A stretch of 64,000 nucleotides of DNA, taken from NCBI RefSeq assembly GCF_029589435.1, contig NZ_JARRAG010000002.1:3472001-3536000 (forward strand). Reading direction: 5' to 3'. A program made the translations under genes and the position numbers. This DNA is from Paludisphaera mucosa. Lineage in GTDB: Bacteria; Planctomycetota; Planctomycetia; Isosphaerales; Isosphaeraceae. Below the pieces are notes generated by a model. It was not told the DNA's origin and did no database searches. It saw only the letters and a list, made by a program, of their open reading frames with translations. Shown piece by piece: positions 19,801-27,355 of the stretch; the stretch's first letter is position 1; every line of letters starts with the position of its first letter.

Positions 19801-20446
19801 GACGCTCCGGCCGGCCGGCCTCAGCCAGCTGCGCTGCGTGGCCTACTCGACCGACGGCGGCCGGATCGCCGCCTCGGGCCTGAAGCCCGACATCCTCCTC
19901 GACAGCGCCCCCGGATACGACCGGCCGATGACCATCCCCGACGCCCATACGGCGATGATCACGGCCCTGGCCTTCTCGCCGGGGCCGACGAGCCAGCTCG
20001 CCAGCGCGGGGTGCGATCGTCAGGTGCGGCTCTGGGATCCGCAGCTCGGGGACAACATCGACGCCAAGCGCGGCGACGGCGCGATGCTGGCCCTGGCGTC
20101 CTCGCCCGTCGACGACGCCTTCCGATCCCTGCTGGCGGCGAGCGGAGACCAGCGGCTGGTCTCCGTCCTGGACGCCAGCAATCGGAACTTCGGCGATCCC
20201 GTCCGCGGCCATCCGGCCTCGATCCGGTCGCTCGCCTTCTCGCACGACGGGCTGACCCTCGCCACCGGCTGCGACGACGGCGGGGTCCGCCTCTGCGACG
20301 TCCAGACCCGGCAGATCGTCCTGGGCCTCGAAGGCCATCACGCCCGGATCAACGCCGTGGCCTTCTCGCCGGACGACGAGACGCTGGCCTCTTGCAGCCA
20401 TACCGGGGAGGTCTTCCTCTGGAAGTCCTCCGCCCCCTCCCCATGA
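16892..20446 (+). CDS. Ser/Thr protein kinase with WD40 propeller
   Basis: A 1,184-residue Hanks-type kinase. An acidic N-terminal region of about 115 residues precedes the kinase domain (about 118-395), with GRGGMGVVYK, Lys152 in VAIKMI, and DFG at 263-265. The catalytic loop reads His243-Arg-Asp-Leu-Asn247, so the usual Lys after HRDL is Asn; this may lower but need not abolish activity. One membrane helix follows at about 412-435. The outer part, about 520 to the end, is a series of WD40 repeats (LAFSPDG-x-LA-G-DG-x-LWD pattern), probably two propellers. Its stop codon overlaps the start of the next gene by ATGA, which implies coupled translation with the CRTAC1-like protein. Confidence 0.88.
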   Translation: MSTTAPQNESVRKRRAACERLKERIREQGSTRVEDLLAEEPGLVDDDDALLELILAEMTARRAMGDAWSTAEWEERIRGMIPDPGRRGALQSLLSTEMTTLSESNGDGARPAAVVPRGRIGRYHILEEIGRGGMGVVYKARQLNPGRIVAIKMILAGDHANVRERARLRTEAEAAAKLAHPNIVQILDADYHEGLPFLVMEFVDGGNLSQMLRSMPQPIRWSARLIETLARAIHAAHRSGIVHRDLNPTNILMTQAGVPKIGDFGLAKFLLTDAGASQSGKLLGTPSYMAPEQLSDGSLNVGAQTDVYALGAVLYEMLTGTPPYRGLTPMETLCQVAEGEIVPPSKLRHGLPEDLETICLKCLERNAAARYADARALADDLRRFQDREPIQARRTPRLRRAMQWASREPLAAAFLSLSFLLLLTLFIVSAVYSLYIQSYSEESKREFANHEVQRYMNRISKNKADTESEQARRNRYDHQLGRIQDHVRRGESEVAIETFDVLKRTPPAKLGFEWYYVDRLVHRSARLLSDASAHKAPVGRIAASGDGKTLVSGDVEGKIVEWDVPSRSPTTVLTMESRIPVRGLAVASDPRGRPLAYAAVHVDEESAVVRIWDGWGRRNSWSFGETMREVDEVGFARGGTLLAVRCGDDGPLRRALFFAADGGKWFELEDDELSDTTCAAFSAAADAMAIGCGDGSVVVRGRDEGRDAVLHPPDPARPTTLAFSEDGDFLATGWDDGRLVVWDLRDETPATVLSCVDGPPTYLSFCLGGRGLVVLEGPRTLVVRGLRGDASRRPLTKSSLAPLRLATSPDGQALVAGFETEPVQIWDLEEPSAAPRRVSELRAPSCLQFSPAGGSLFLNFDQDAIFVWSRSRAPHPRMELAGHAAEAWSLAFSADGRTLATGGDDHQIKLWDVERGTELAAIEAHEQTVSGLAFSPSGDHLASVGLDGAWKIWRFRRDDPGGGARLELLRTLRPAGLSQLRCVAYSTDGGRIAASGLKPDILLDSAPGYDRPMTIPDAHTAMITALAFSPGPTSQLASAGCDRQVRLWDPQLGDNIDAKRGDGAMLALASSPVDDAFRSLLAASGDQRLVSVLDASNRNFGDPVRGHPASIRSLAFSHDGLTLATGCDDGGVRLCDVQTRQIVLGLEGHHARINAVAFSPDDETLASCSHTGEVFLWKSSAPSP

Positions 20447-22146
20447 GACGCGGATTCGCGGCGATCCTGCTGGCGACGGCCGTCGCGGCGGCCCATGCTC
20501 AGGCCCTACGCTTCGAGGACGTCGCGGCCGAGGCCGGGATCGCCTTCCGCTTCGACTCCGGGTCGCGAGGCCGGCACGACCTTCCCGAGATCATGGGGGG
20601 CGGCCTCGCCCTGTTCGACGCCGACGGCGACGGGCTCCTCGACGTCTACCTCTGCAACGGCGGCCCCGTCGCGGCCGGCGCGGGCGGCGACGATCCGCCC
20701 TGCCGACTCTACCGGAACCTCGGCGGCCTGCGATTCGAGGACCGGACCGCGACCGCCGCCGCGCCGGGCCCCGGATACGCGATGGGGGCCGCGGCCGGCG
20801 ACTTCGACGGCGACGGCCGAGTCGACCTCTTCGTATCGGGCTGGCGCGGCCAGCGGCTCTATCGGAACCTCGGCGGCTGCCGATTCGCCGACGTCACGGA
20901 CGCCGCCGGCCTCGGCTCGAAGGGCTGGACGACCGGCGCCGCCTGGGCCGACCTCGACGGCGACGGCGACCTCGACCTCTACGTCGCCGCCTACGTCGAC
21001 TACGACGCCGATTCCGCCCCCTACTGCGCCGCACCCGACGGCCGCCGCGACTTCTGCGCGCCCGAGGACTTCGAGGCCCAGCCCCACCGGCTCTACCGCA
21101 ACGACGGCGGGGTCTTCACGGACGTGGCGGGCGAGGCGGGGCTCCCGCGTCGTCGGGAGCGAGGGCTCGGGGTCCTGATCGCCGACTTCGACGGCGACCG
21201 CCGGCCCGACGTCTACGTCGCCAACGACGGCGGACGCTGCTGGCTGCTGGCGAATCGCGGGGGGATGCGGTTCGAGGACGTCGCCGAGGAGGCCGGGGCC
21301 GCCCGCGACGGCCGCGGCCGGGCGCTGGCGGGCATGGGCGTCGCCTTCGCGGACCTCGACGGCGACGGGCTCCCCGACCTGGCCGTCACCAACTTCCATC
21401 GCCGCTCGACGGTCGCCTTCCGGGCGGTCGACGGCCTGGGCGGGTTCCAGGACGATTCGGAGCGGCTCGGCCTGGCGGGGGCCACGCGCGAGGTGCTCGG
21501 CTTCGGGATCGTCGCCGCCGATTTCGACGCCGACGGCCGGGTCGACCTGCTCCAGGCCGACGGCCACGTGCTCGATCGGGCCCGCCTGGGCGTCCCGTTC
21601 GCCATGCCGCCGATCCTGCTGCGGGGTCGCGACGGGGGCTTCGACGACGCCTCCCGAGGGGCCGGGCCCTGGTTCGCACGGCCCGCGCTGGGGCGGGGGC
21701 TGGCCGTGGGCGACGTCGACGACGACGGCCGGCTCGACGTCGCGGCGGCCGCCCTCGACGCCCCGTTCGCCCTCTTGCACAACCGGACCGATGCGGGTCC
21801 CGCGATCCGCGTGGACCTCGTCGACCGCCGCGGACTCCCCGCGATCGGGGCCCGCGTCCGGGCGCGAATCGGGGGCCGGACCATCGCCCAGGACCTGATC
21901 GGCGGCGGCAGCTACCTCTCGTCCTCGCCGCCCCGGCTGATCTTCGGCCTCGGCGCGGCGACGGCGATCGACGTTCTGGAAGTCTCCTGGCCGTGGGGCG
22001 CGCTGGAGACGTGGCGGGACCTGCGGCCGGGCGAGCCGGCCCTCGTGGTCGAGGGCTCCGCGCCGCCCCGACCGCCCGACGAGCCCGCGGCGGCCGGCGC
22101 TAGGCCGGGCCCCGAGGCGGCGAGAATTTCGGCCCGTCGCCCGTGA
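20443..22146 (+). CDS. CRTAC1-like FG-GAP/VCBS secreted protein
   Basis: A 567-residue exported protein. It has a signal peptide (about residues 1-20, ending near AHAQA), then six or more FG-GAP/VCBS repeats with calcium-binding loops such as DADGDGLLD, DFDGDGRVD and DLDGDGDLD. A C-terminal ASPIC/UnbV domain lies at about 455-530 (GARVRARIGG and the SSSPPRLIFGLG region). Such proteins are abundant in planctomycetes; binding to surfaces or partners is likely but no enzyme role is known. The ATG overlaps the stop of the WD40 kinase (ATGA), so the two are probably made together. The last 47 bases overlap the convergent HTH gene. Confidence 0.87.
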   Translation: MRRGFAAILLATAVAAAHAQALRFEDVAAEAGIAFRFDSGSRGRHDLPEIMGGGLALFDADGDGLLDVYLCNGGPVAAGAGGDDPPCRLYRNLGGLRFEDRTATAAAPGPGYAMGAAAGDFDGDGRVDLFVSGWRGQRLYRNLGGCRFADVTDAAGLGSKGWTTGAAWADLDGDGDLDLYVAAYVDYDADSAPYCAAPDGRRDFCAPEDFEAQPHRLYRNDGGVFTDVAGEAGLPRRRERGLGVLIADFDGDRRPDVYVANDGGRCWLLANRGGMRFEDVAEEAGAARDGRGRALAGMGVAFADLDGDGLPDLAVTNFHRRSTVAFRAVDGLGGFQDDSERLGLAGATREVLGFGIVAADFDADGRVDLLQADGHVLDRARLGVPFAMPPILLRGRDGGFDDASRGAGPWFARPALGRGLAVGDVDDDGRLDVAAAALDAPFALLHNRTDAGPAIRVDLVDRRGLPAIGARVRARIGGRTIAQDLIGGGSYLSSSPPRLIFGLGAATAIDVLEVSWPWGALETWRDLRPGEPALVVEGSAPPRPPDEPAAAGARPGPEAARISARRP

Positions 22147-22495
22147 GCAGCCAGTGGGGGCTCGTGCCGGTCACTTCGAGGAACCGGAGCATCGCCTGCG
22201 CCGGCATGCTCGCCCCGGATTCGTAGCGGACCCAGTTGCGATAGGGGATCTCGAGCGCCGACGCCAGCATGGGCCCGCCGTGCTCACCGTAAAGCTCCAT
22301 CCGGATCTCGCGAACGCGGCCGGACAGATCGTGCTTGATCACATCCCAATCGGGCTGCCATTCGATGTCGCCCATCTCGACCATCCCGACCAAAGTGATG
22401 CGGGCCCGTGGTTCGTAGTCCGCCCGCGGGGAGCCCGAGCCCGACGGCCCGGCGAGCGGGTTGTTTCCAGAGATGAAGTCTGTGCGGACTTGCAT
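22100..22495 (-). CDS. Small XRE-like helix-turn-helix protein
   Basis: A 131-residue protein with a lambda-repressor-like DNA-binding fold in its C-terminal half. The run VREIRMELYGEHGG, then LASALEIPYRNWVRYESG and a following helix ending in SPHWLLTGDGP, matches the five-helix XRE pattern. The N-terminal 50 residues are polar and unassigned. I chose the ATG at 22495; an internal ATG at 22384 would give 94 residues and still keep the HTH. Neither has a strong ribosome-binding site. The 3' end overlaps the convergent CRTAC1-like gene by 47 bases. Target genes are unknown; the gene lies 254 bases from a divergent hypothetical gene it might regulate. Confidence 0.65.
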   Translation of the reverse strand: MQVRTDFISGNNPLAGPSGSGSPRADYEPRARITLVGMVEMGDIEWQPDWDVIKHDLSGRVREIRMELYGEHGGPMLASALEIPYRNWVRYESGASMPAQAMLRFLEVTGTSPHWLLTGDGPKFSPPRGPA

Positions 22496-22749
22496 CGTAC
22501 CAGGCGATCGCACGCCGGTTGAGGGGCGCGCGTCCGTCCTCTCCGGGATTTCTCGCCCGACTCCGAATCGGCGGCGCGGCGAGCCGGAGGCCCCTTGACG
22601 ATTTTTTCGCGGGCCGGCGTTTTTCCATGACGTCGTCGGCGAGGAATCTCGGTGACTCCTCATGTCGGGCGGAGGCGGACGATCCCGCGAACGCCTCGGT
22701 CCCGACGAAACGACCTCGAATCCGATCGTTGGAATCAGGGGTGTCTACC

Positions 22750-23349
22750 GTGGCTCTCGCTTCACAACACGAACTTGATCATCTGGCCTCGCGGATCCGC
22801 CTGGCGTACCAACGCCGCGGTGCCCGCTGGAACGCAGGATGCTCGACGTCGCGCGTGTGGTCGGCGGCCGCGATGATCCTCTGGCAGTGCCGCATGGACG
22901 ACCCGGAAGTCCCGGTCGACCCCGAGCTGTACGTCGCCTCGCAGCGGGTCGACCGCGACGCCCCCGACCCCTGGGCCGACGTGGCCTCTCCGCAGGCCGC
23001 GGAACGGTATCGGAAACGGATCCAGCGGATCGTCCGCCAGCTCCGCTCCGAGCTGAACCACGAGATCCGGCTCGCCGAGGGCATGATCCTCCGGGGCCGG
23101 CCGCTCGGCGACGTGCTCGGCTCCCGCAATTCGCGAATCTCCCCGTTGAGCCGCTACATCGTGGCCCAGCGAGCCCTGAGGCGCGACCTCGCCGACCACT
23201 GGAGCCGCGGGGCCGCGGCCCAGCATCAGAGCTGCCCGCTCTATCGAAACGCAAGCCTCTCCTTCCTTTCCGCCGATGAGTATCCGACCGATCCTGAGCC
23301 TGCCGAGTCGTTGCACTCCGGCCGGTCAAGCTCGGATTCACTCAACTAA
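22750..23349 (+). CDS. Hypothetical protein, 199 residues
   Basis: A basic, mostly helical soluble protein without a signal peptide or membrane helix. I do not recognise the family. The GTG at 22750 is chosen because AGGGG lies eight bases upstream; an in-frame ATG at 22627 has no ribosome-binding site and would add a segment of non-protein-like composition. The central part (about residues 75-150), with AERYRKRIQRIVRQLRSEL, looks like a coiled or helical bundle, and the C-terminus is polar. It lies between a convergent-ended HTH gene and a small Pro-rich gene. A weak 5-bp hairpin (23355-23367) follows the stop. Confidence 0.55.
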   Translation: MALASQHELDHLASRIRLAYQRRGARWNAGCSTSRVWSAAAMILWQCRMDDPEVPVDPELYVASQRVDRDAPDPWADVASPQAAERYRKRIQRIVRQLRSELNHEIRLAEGMILRGRPLGDVLGSRNSRISPLSRYIVAQRALRRDLADHWSRGAAAQHQSCPLYRNASLSFLSADEYPTDPEPAESLHSGRSSSDSLN

Positions 23350-23613
23350 GCAATCGGGGCAGCCCCGCGAAATGCTTCGATCCGGCCAGGGACGGCCGGG
23401 GTCGATCGTACGTCGCATGTATGGATTTGAGCTACGAGATTCGCGACAACGAGAAGAGGGCGGCGACGTCGCCGCCCCGTTCGACGGCGCCGTCGATCCC
23501 GATCGGGTCCCCACCTGCGCTCAACCAGCCCGGCCTTTCGATTCTCAGACGCTTAATCAAACATACCAAACCCGTTTTCAACAGCTCTCAAGCTTAATCA
23601 AGGGAGTCCAGCC

Positions 23614-23850
23614 ATGCGCACGCGCCACGCTTTCCGCCCCTCCATGGAATCCATGCCCCGCCTCGACCTGCCCAGCACCATCGTGGTGGTCGACCCCCTC
23701 GCCCCGGTCATGATCCCCTCGCAGCCGACCCCGGTCCACGTCCAGCCCACCGATCCCGTCCCCATCCCCAGCCCCGGCCCTTACGACGTCCCCTACGTCG
23801 GCGTCGATCCGTCCCAGCCCATCCACACCGATGTCAACCTCACCGCCTGA
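23614..23850 (+). CDS. Small Pro-rich hypothetical protein
   Basis: A 78-residue frame whose middle is a run of Pro, Val and Asp (IPSQPTPVHVQPTDPVPIPS). GGGAG lies seven bases before the ATG, which supports translation. There is no signal peptide, membrane helix or cysteine. It resembles the short disordered proteins common in planctomycetes, but I do not know a family. It stands alone, 764 bases or less from the flanking genes and just upstream of the ECF sigma/kinase pair. Confidence 0.45.
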   Translation: MRTRHAFRPSMESMPRLDLPSTIVVVDPLAPVMIPSQPTPVHVQPTDPVPIPSPGPYDVPYVGVDPSQPIHTDVNLTA

Positions 23851-24198
23851 CCCGCCCTCTCAAAAGTCAACCGCGCCATATCAAGCAAATTCCGCCCTCC
23901 CGTTCATCGGGATGTTGCGAGGGATCAACGTCCGCCGCGAGGAAGGTGAGCCTATTGTTACATTGCCGGACTTAATTCGCCGCTGAGGGTGCTTTAACCA
24001 ACCCGGACGGGTCGCTCCTTGAAATTTGGGGAGGTCGAGGGGGTCGAATCCCGCAGCAATCCCTTCCATAGCCCGTGGATGGCGGTACAATGATGGCATT
24101 ATCGGGGAGTTCCCCGAGGCTCGACCATCCACACCACCATAGCCGTTCGCCGTGGGCGACCGTCATTGCTTCCCTAATCAAGAAGCAGGGGGCCGGTT
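23851..24198. other. Leader region of the ECF sigma/kinase pair
   Basis: No gene is seen in these 348 bases. A -10-like TACAAT is at 24086-24091, but no good -35 lies at the right distance. Twelve bases after it, 24103-24116 forms a short dyad (CGGGG-AGTT-CCCCG), which could be an operator or a leader hairpin for the sigma gene starting at 24199. Confidence 0.35.
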
Positions 24199-24795
24199 AT
24201 GACGCCGTTGTCGAATCGCGGGATCGACGACGTTCTGACGAAGACTCTCAAAGAAGCTCAAGATGGCGATCAGGTGGCCTGGGAGAAACTCTTCCGAGAG
24301 TATTATCCCAAGGTCCGCCGGGTGGTGCGCCGGAAGCTCGACCGGTCGATGCGGTCGGTCTACGACTCGACCGATTTCGCCAGCGACGTGATGAAGAGCC
24401 TGGCGGCGAACCTGAGCCAGCTCGACTTCCCTTCTTCGGAACACCTGGTCGCCTTCCTGGCGCAGGTCGCCGAGCAGAAGGTGATCGACGAGTATCGTCG
24501 CCGGCGGACGCTCAAGCGGGACGTGACGCGGGAGCGGCCGATCGACGGCGGCGCGTCGGAGTCCGTCCAGGTCCAGATCGCCTCCGACCTGCCGACGCCG
24601 AGCCAGTTCGCCCAGGCGAACGAGGCCGAGGAGAAGCTCCTGGAGGAGCGCACCGAGATCGAGCGGCGGATCATCCGCCTGCGTCAGGAAGGCCACGACA
24701 ACAACGACATCGCCGACCAGACCGGCTGGAACATCCGCAAGGTCCAACGCTTCCTGAAGAACCTGCACGACTCGATCCGCGGCGAGGCTCGGTGA
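24199..24795 (+). CDS. ECF-type RNA polymerase sigma factor
   Basis: A 198-residue sigma-70 family protein of the extracytoplasmic-function type found in planctomycetes. Region 2 (about residues 20-100) carries WEKLFREYYPKVRRVVRRKL and the DSTDFASDVMKS stretch. Region 4 (about 145-190) has ERRIIRLRQEGHDNNDIADQTGW, then a recognition helix NIRKVQRFLKNLH. It would direct RNA polymerase to its own promoter set. AGGGGG lies seven bases before the ATG. The kinase gene begins one base after its stop codon, so the pair is co-translated, and the kinase is the likely regulator in place of a classic anti-sigma factor (inference). Confidence 0.9.
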   Translation: MTPLSNRGIDDVLTKTLKEAQDGDQVAWEKLFREYYPKVRRVVRRKLDRSMRSVYDSTDFASDVMKSLAANLSQLDFPSSEHLVAFLAQVAEQKVIDEYRRRRTLKRDVTRERPIDGGASESVQVQIASDLPTPSQFAQANEAEEKLLEERTEIERRIIRLRQEGHDNNDIADQTGWNIRKVQRFLKNLHDSIRGEAR

Positions 24796-24796
24796 C

Positions 24797-27352
24797 ATGG
24801 ACTTCGCCGACTCGGGGGGCCTGGACCAGGACGGCGTCGAGCGGGTCGACGGCGAGATCGCACGGTTCGAGCAGGCCGCGGCGGCGAATCGCGAGCTGGT
24901 GCTGCGGCTATATTGGGCCGAGCGGCTGAGGGACGGCCCGCCGCTCTCCGTCGTCGAGCGATCCGCCTGCCTGGCCGGCCTGGTCAAGGCCGACCTGCGG
25001 CGCCGCTTCGACCTCGGCGAGGCCCCGGCCGTGTGGGAATATCTCGAAGAGATCCCCCAGCTCCGCGAGGCCGACGCCCGGATGCTGAGCCTCGTCTACG
25101 AGGAATTCTGCCTCCGCGAGGAGCACGGCGACGCGCCCGACGTCGAGTCGTTCTGCGACCGCTACCCGGCGTGGAAGGATTCGTTGATCTCGCAGCTCGG
25201 CTATCACCGGATCCTGAGCAAGGCGGCGGGGCTGGTGCCGCCCAAGCCCAAGTTCCCGGAAGTGGGCGAGCGTTTCGAGGAGTTCTCGCTCCTGGCCCTG
25301 ATCGGCAAGGGGGGCTACTCGCGAGTCTACCTCTCCAGCGACCGCTCGCTGGGGGGTAAGCGCGTGGTGCTGAAGATCTCGGGCGACCGCGGCCAGGAAG
25401 CCGAGACCCAGGGGGCGCTCGACCATCCCCACATCGTCCCCGTCAATTCGGTGGTCTACCAGCCCGACCGCGGCCTCCGGGGCCTCTCGATGCCCTACCG
25501 TCCCGGCCTCCCGCTCGACGACGTGATCCGCCGCGTCCGCCGGCTCGAGCCCCGGCCCTCGTCGGCCCGCACGCTCTGGGACGCCCTCGTGGAGGGAATC
25601 GAGGGGGGCGACGCCGTGCTGGACGAGGAATTCGCCGCCGCCCTGCGGGCGGGCCCCACGAGCGACGGCTGGCGCGGCTTCCCCCTGCGCGGCACGTTCG
25701 CCCAGGGGGCGGCCTGGATCGCGCTGGTCGTCGCACGGGCCCTCGCCTACGCCCACGACCGCCGCACCTACCACCGCGACGTGAAACCCGGCAACGTCCT
25801 GCTCACCATCCAGCACGGGCCGCAGCTGCTGGACTTCAACCTCGCCCAGTCGCCCCACGCCCCTCGCGAGGCCCAATCGGCGATCCAGGGGGGCACTCTC
25901 CCTTACATGGCGCCCGAGCAGATCGAGGCCTTCCTCAACCCCGAGCGCTGGGGAAGCGTCGGCGCCTCGGCCGACATCTACTCGCTGGGCTTGATGCTCC
26001 GCGAGCTGCTCACCGGCCAGGCCCTCGACGTCCCCGATTCGAAGCTGCCGCCGGCCCGGGCGCTTCGAGAGCTGCTGGACCGCCGCCTGGTCCTCCCCGC
26101 GGACGTGCGCGGCCACGACGCCCGGACGCCCCACGCCCTGGAGGCGATCGTCCGGAAGTGCCTGCGCCACGACCCCGCGGATCGCTACGCGAGCGGAAAA
26201 GACCTCGCCGAGGACCTGGAGCGATTCCTCCAGCGGCGACCGATGGTCCACAACGCCAACCCCTCGCGATCCGAGCGGGTGCGCGACTGGGGCGTCCGCA
26301 ACCGCCGCGTGCTCGCGGCCAACGCCTTCTACCTCCTGGTCCTCGCCCTGCTCTCCCCGCTCGTGATCCGCCAGGTCACCGCGATGCTCCAGCCCGAGGC
26401 GAAGCGTCGGCCGGAGTTCCACAATGCGGTCCAGATGGTGGATTCCGGCCGGTACCCCGAGGCGATCGCCCTGCTCACGAATCTCGTCGAGGAAGATCCT
26501 GCGGCCCCGCTCTACCGGTTCTACCTGGGCTTCGCGCACTCCGAGATCGACAGCCGCCCCCAGACGGCCGCGGAGATCTACTACTCCGACGCGATGAAGC
26601 AGCCCGGCGCCGAGGCCGAGCTGCTCGACTGGGCCAAGGGGAATGAGCAACTCGCCAAGCACCTTCGCCGCCTGGGACAGCACTTCCTCAACGAGACGAC
26701 CTCGAACAAAAATCGGGGGACCGAGGCGGGCGAGGCCGCGTTCCAGCGGGCGATGGAGCTGTCCGTCCACGCGTTCTCCACCGCCGTGACCCTCGACCCG
26801 TCGTCGCGCGAGACGATCTACGGCCTGGCGACGACCGAGGAGTTCAAGAAGAATTACGACGTCGCGCACGGGTTGCTGACGAAGATGCTGGAGAAGGCGC
26901 AACCGTCGACCGACCCCGCCCACGCGAACGACCCCACGAGATGGCGTCTCCAACGCTCGCGCGTCGCCGTCATGCTGGCCAAGAGCCTGGCGGGATCCCC
27001 CGATTCGAAGTCCATGGAACAGTCCGCCTCCTGGGCCGACAAGGCGCTCGGCGACCTGGACGTCTGCCAGTCGTCGACGCCGACGTTCCTGAAACCGCTC
27101 TATTACGGCCTGCGCACCGAGGTCGTTCTGACGCTCGGGGAGTTCCACCTGCGGGATGGGGCCGCCGACCTCCTTGCGGCCGATTGCAGCGACGCCAAGG
27201 CGGCGATGGATGCCTGGTTCTTGCTGACCCGGTCGAACGGCGACGAGATCCCCAAGGATGTCGAGGACCGCTATCGGCGGCGACTCCGCATCCTCCAGGA
27301 CGCCGCGGAGAGCGGCCCGCGCCGGGTCCGGACCTCCGCCGGCCGGGAGTAG
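24797..27352 (+). CDS. Ser/Thr protein kinase with TPR-like C-terminus
   Basis: An 851-residue kinase paired with the ECF sigma factor one base upstream. An N-terminal helical region (1-155) precedes the kinase domain (about 160-480), which has the glycine loop LIGKGGYSRVY and catalytic loop His326-Arg-Asp-Val-Lys-Pro. The DFG motif reads Asp346-Phe-Asn, an unusual change of the glycine that normally lets the activation loop swing. The domain also has a long insert before the catalytic loop. A membrane helix lies near 505-530, then TPR-like helical repeats to about 800. The sensor part is thus outside the cytoplasm, with the kinase inside. It ends three bases before the convergent xerD stop. 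Confidence 0.88.
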   Translation: MDFADSGGLDQDGVERVDGEIARFEQAAAANRELVLRLYWAERLRDGPPLSVVERSACLAGLVKADLRRRFDLGEAPAVWEYLEEIPQLREADARMLSLVYEEFCLREEHGDAPDVESFCDRYPAWKDSLISQLGYHRILSKAAGLVPPKPKFPEVGERFEEFSLLALIGKGGYSRVYLSSDRSLGGKRVVLKISGDRGQEAETQGALDHPHIVPVNSVVYQPDRGLRGLSMPYRPGLPLDDVIRRVRRLEPRPSSARTLWDALVEGIEGGDAVLDEEFAAALRAGPTSDGWRGFPLRGTFAQGAAWIALVVARALAYAHDRRTYHRDVKPGNVLLTIQHGPQLLDFNLAQSPHAPREAQSAIQGGTLPYMAPEQIEAFLNPERWGSVGASADIYSLGLMLRELLTGQALDVPDSKLPPARALRELLDRRLVLPADVRGHDARTPHALEAIVRKCLRHDPADRYASGKDLAEDLERFLQRRPMVHNANPSRSERVRDWGVRNRRVLAANAFYLLVLALLSPLVIRQVTAMLQPEAKRRPEFHNAVQMVDSGRYPEAIALLTNLVEEDPAAPLYRFYLGFAHSEIDSRPQTAAEIYYSDAMKQPGAEAELLDWAKGNEQLAKHLRRLGQHFLNETTSNKNRGTEAGEAAFQRAMELSVHAFSTAVTLDPSSRETIYGLATTEEFKKNYDVAHGLLTKMLEKAQPSTDPAHANDPTRWRLQRSRVAVMLAKSLAGSPDSKSMEQSASWADKALGDLDVCQSSTPTFLKPLYYGLRTEVVLTLGEFHLRDGAADLLAADCSDAKAAMDAWFLLTRSNGDEIPKDVEDRYRRRLRILQDAAESGPRRVRTSAGRE

Positions 27353-27355
27353 GGT

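Noticed and set aside
17107-20442. In-frame extension upstream of the CRTAC1-like gene
   Set aside because: It runs through the WD40 kinase in another frame and is Arg/Pro/Gly-rich. The ATG at 20443 starts a proper signal peptide.
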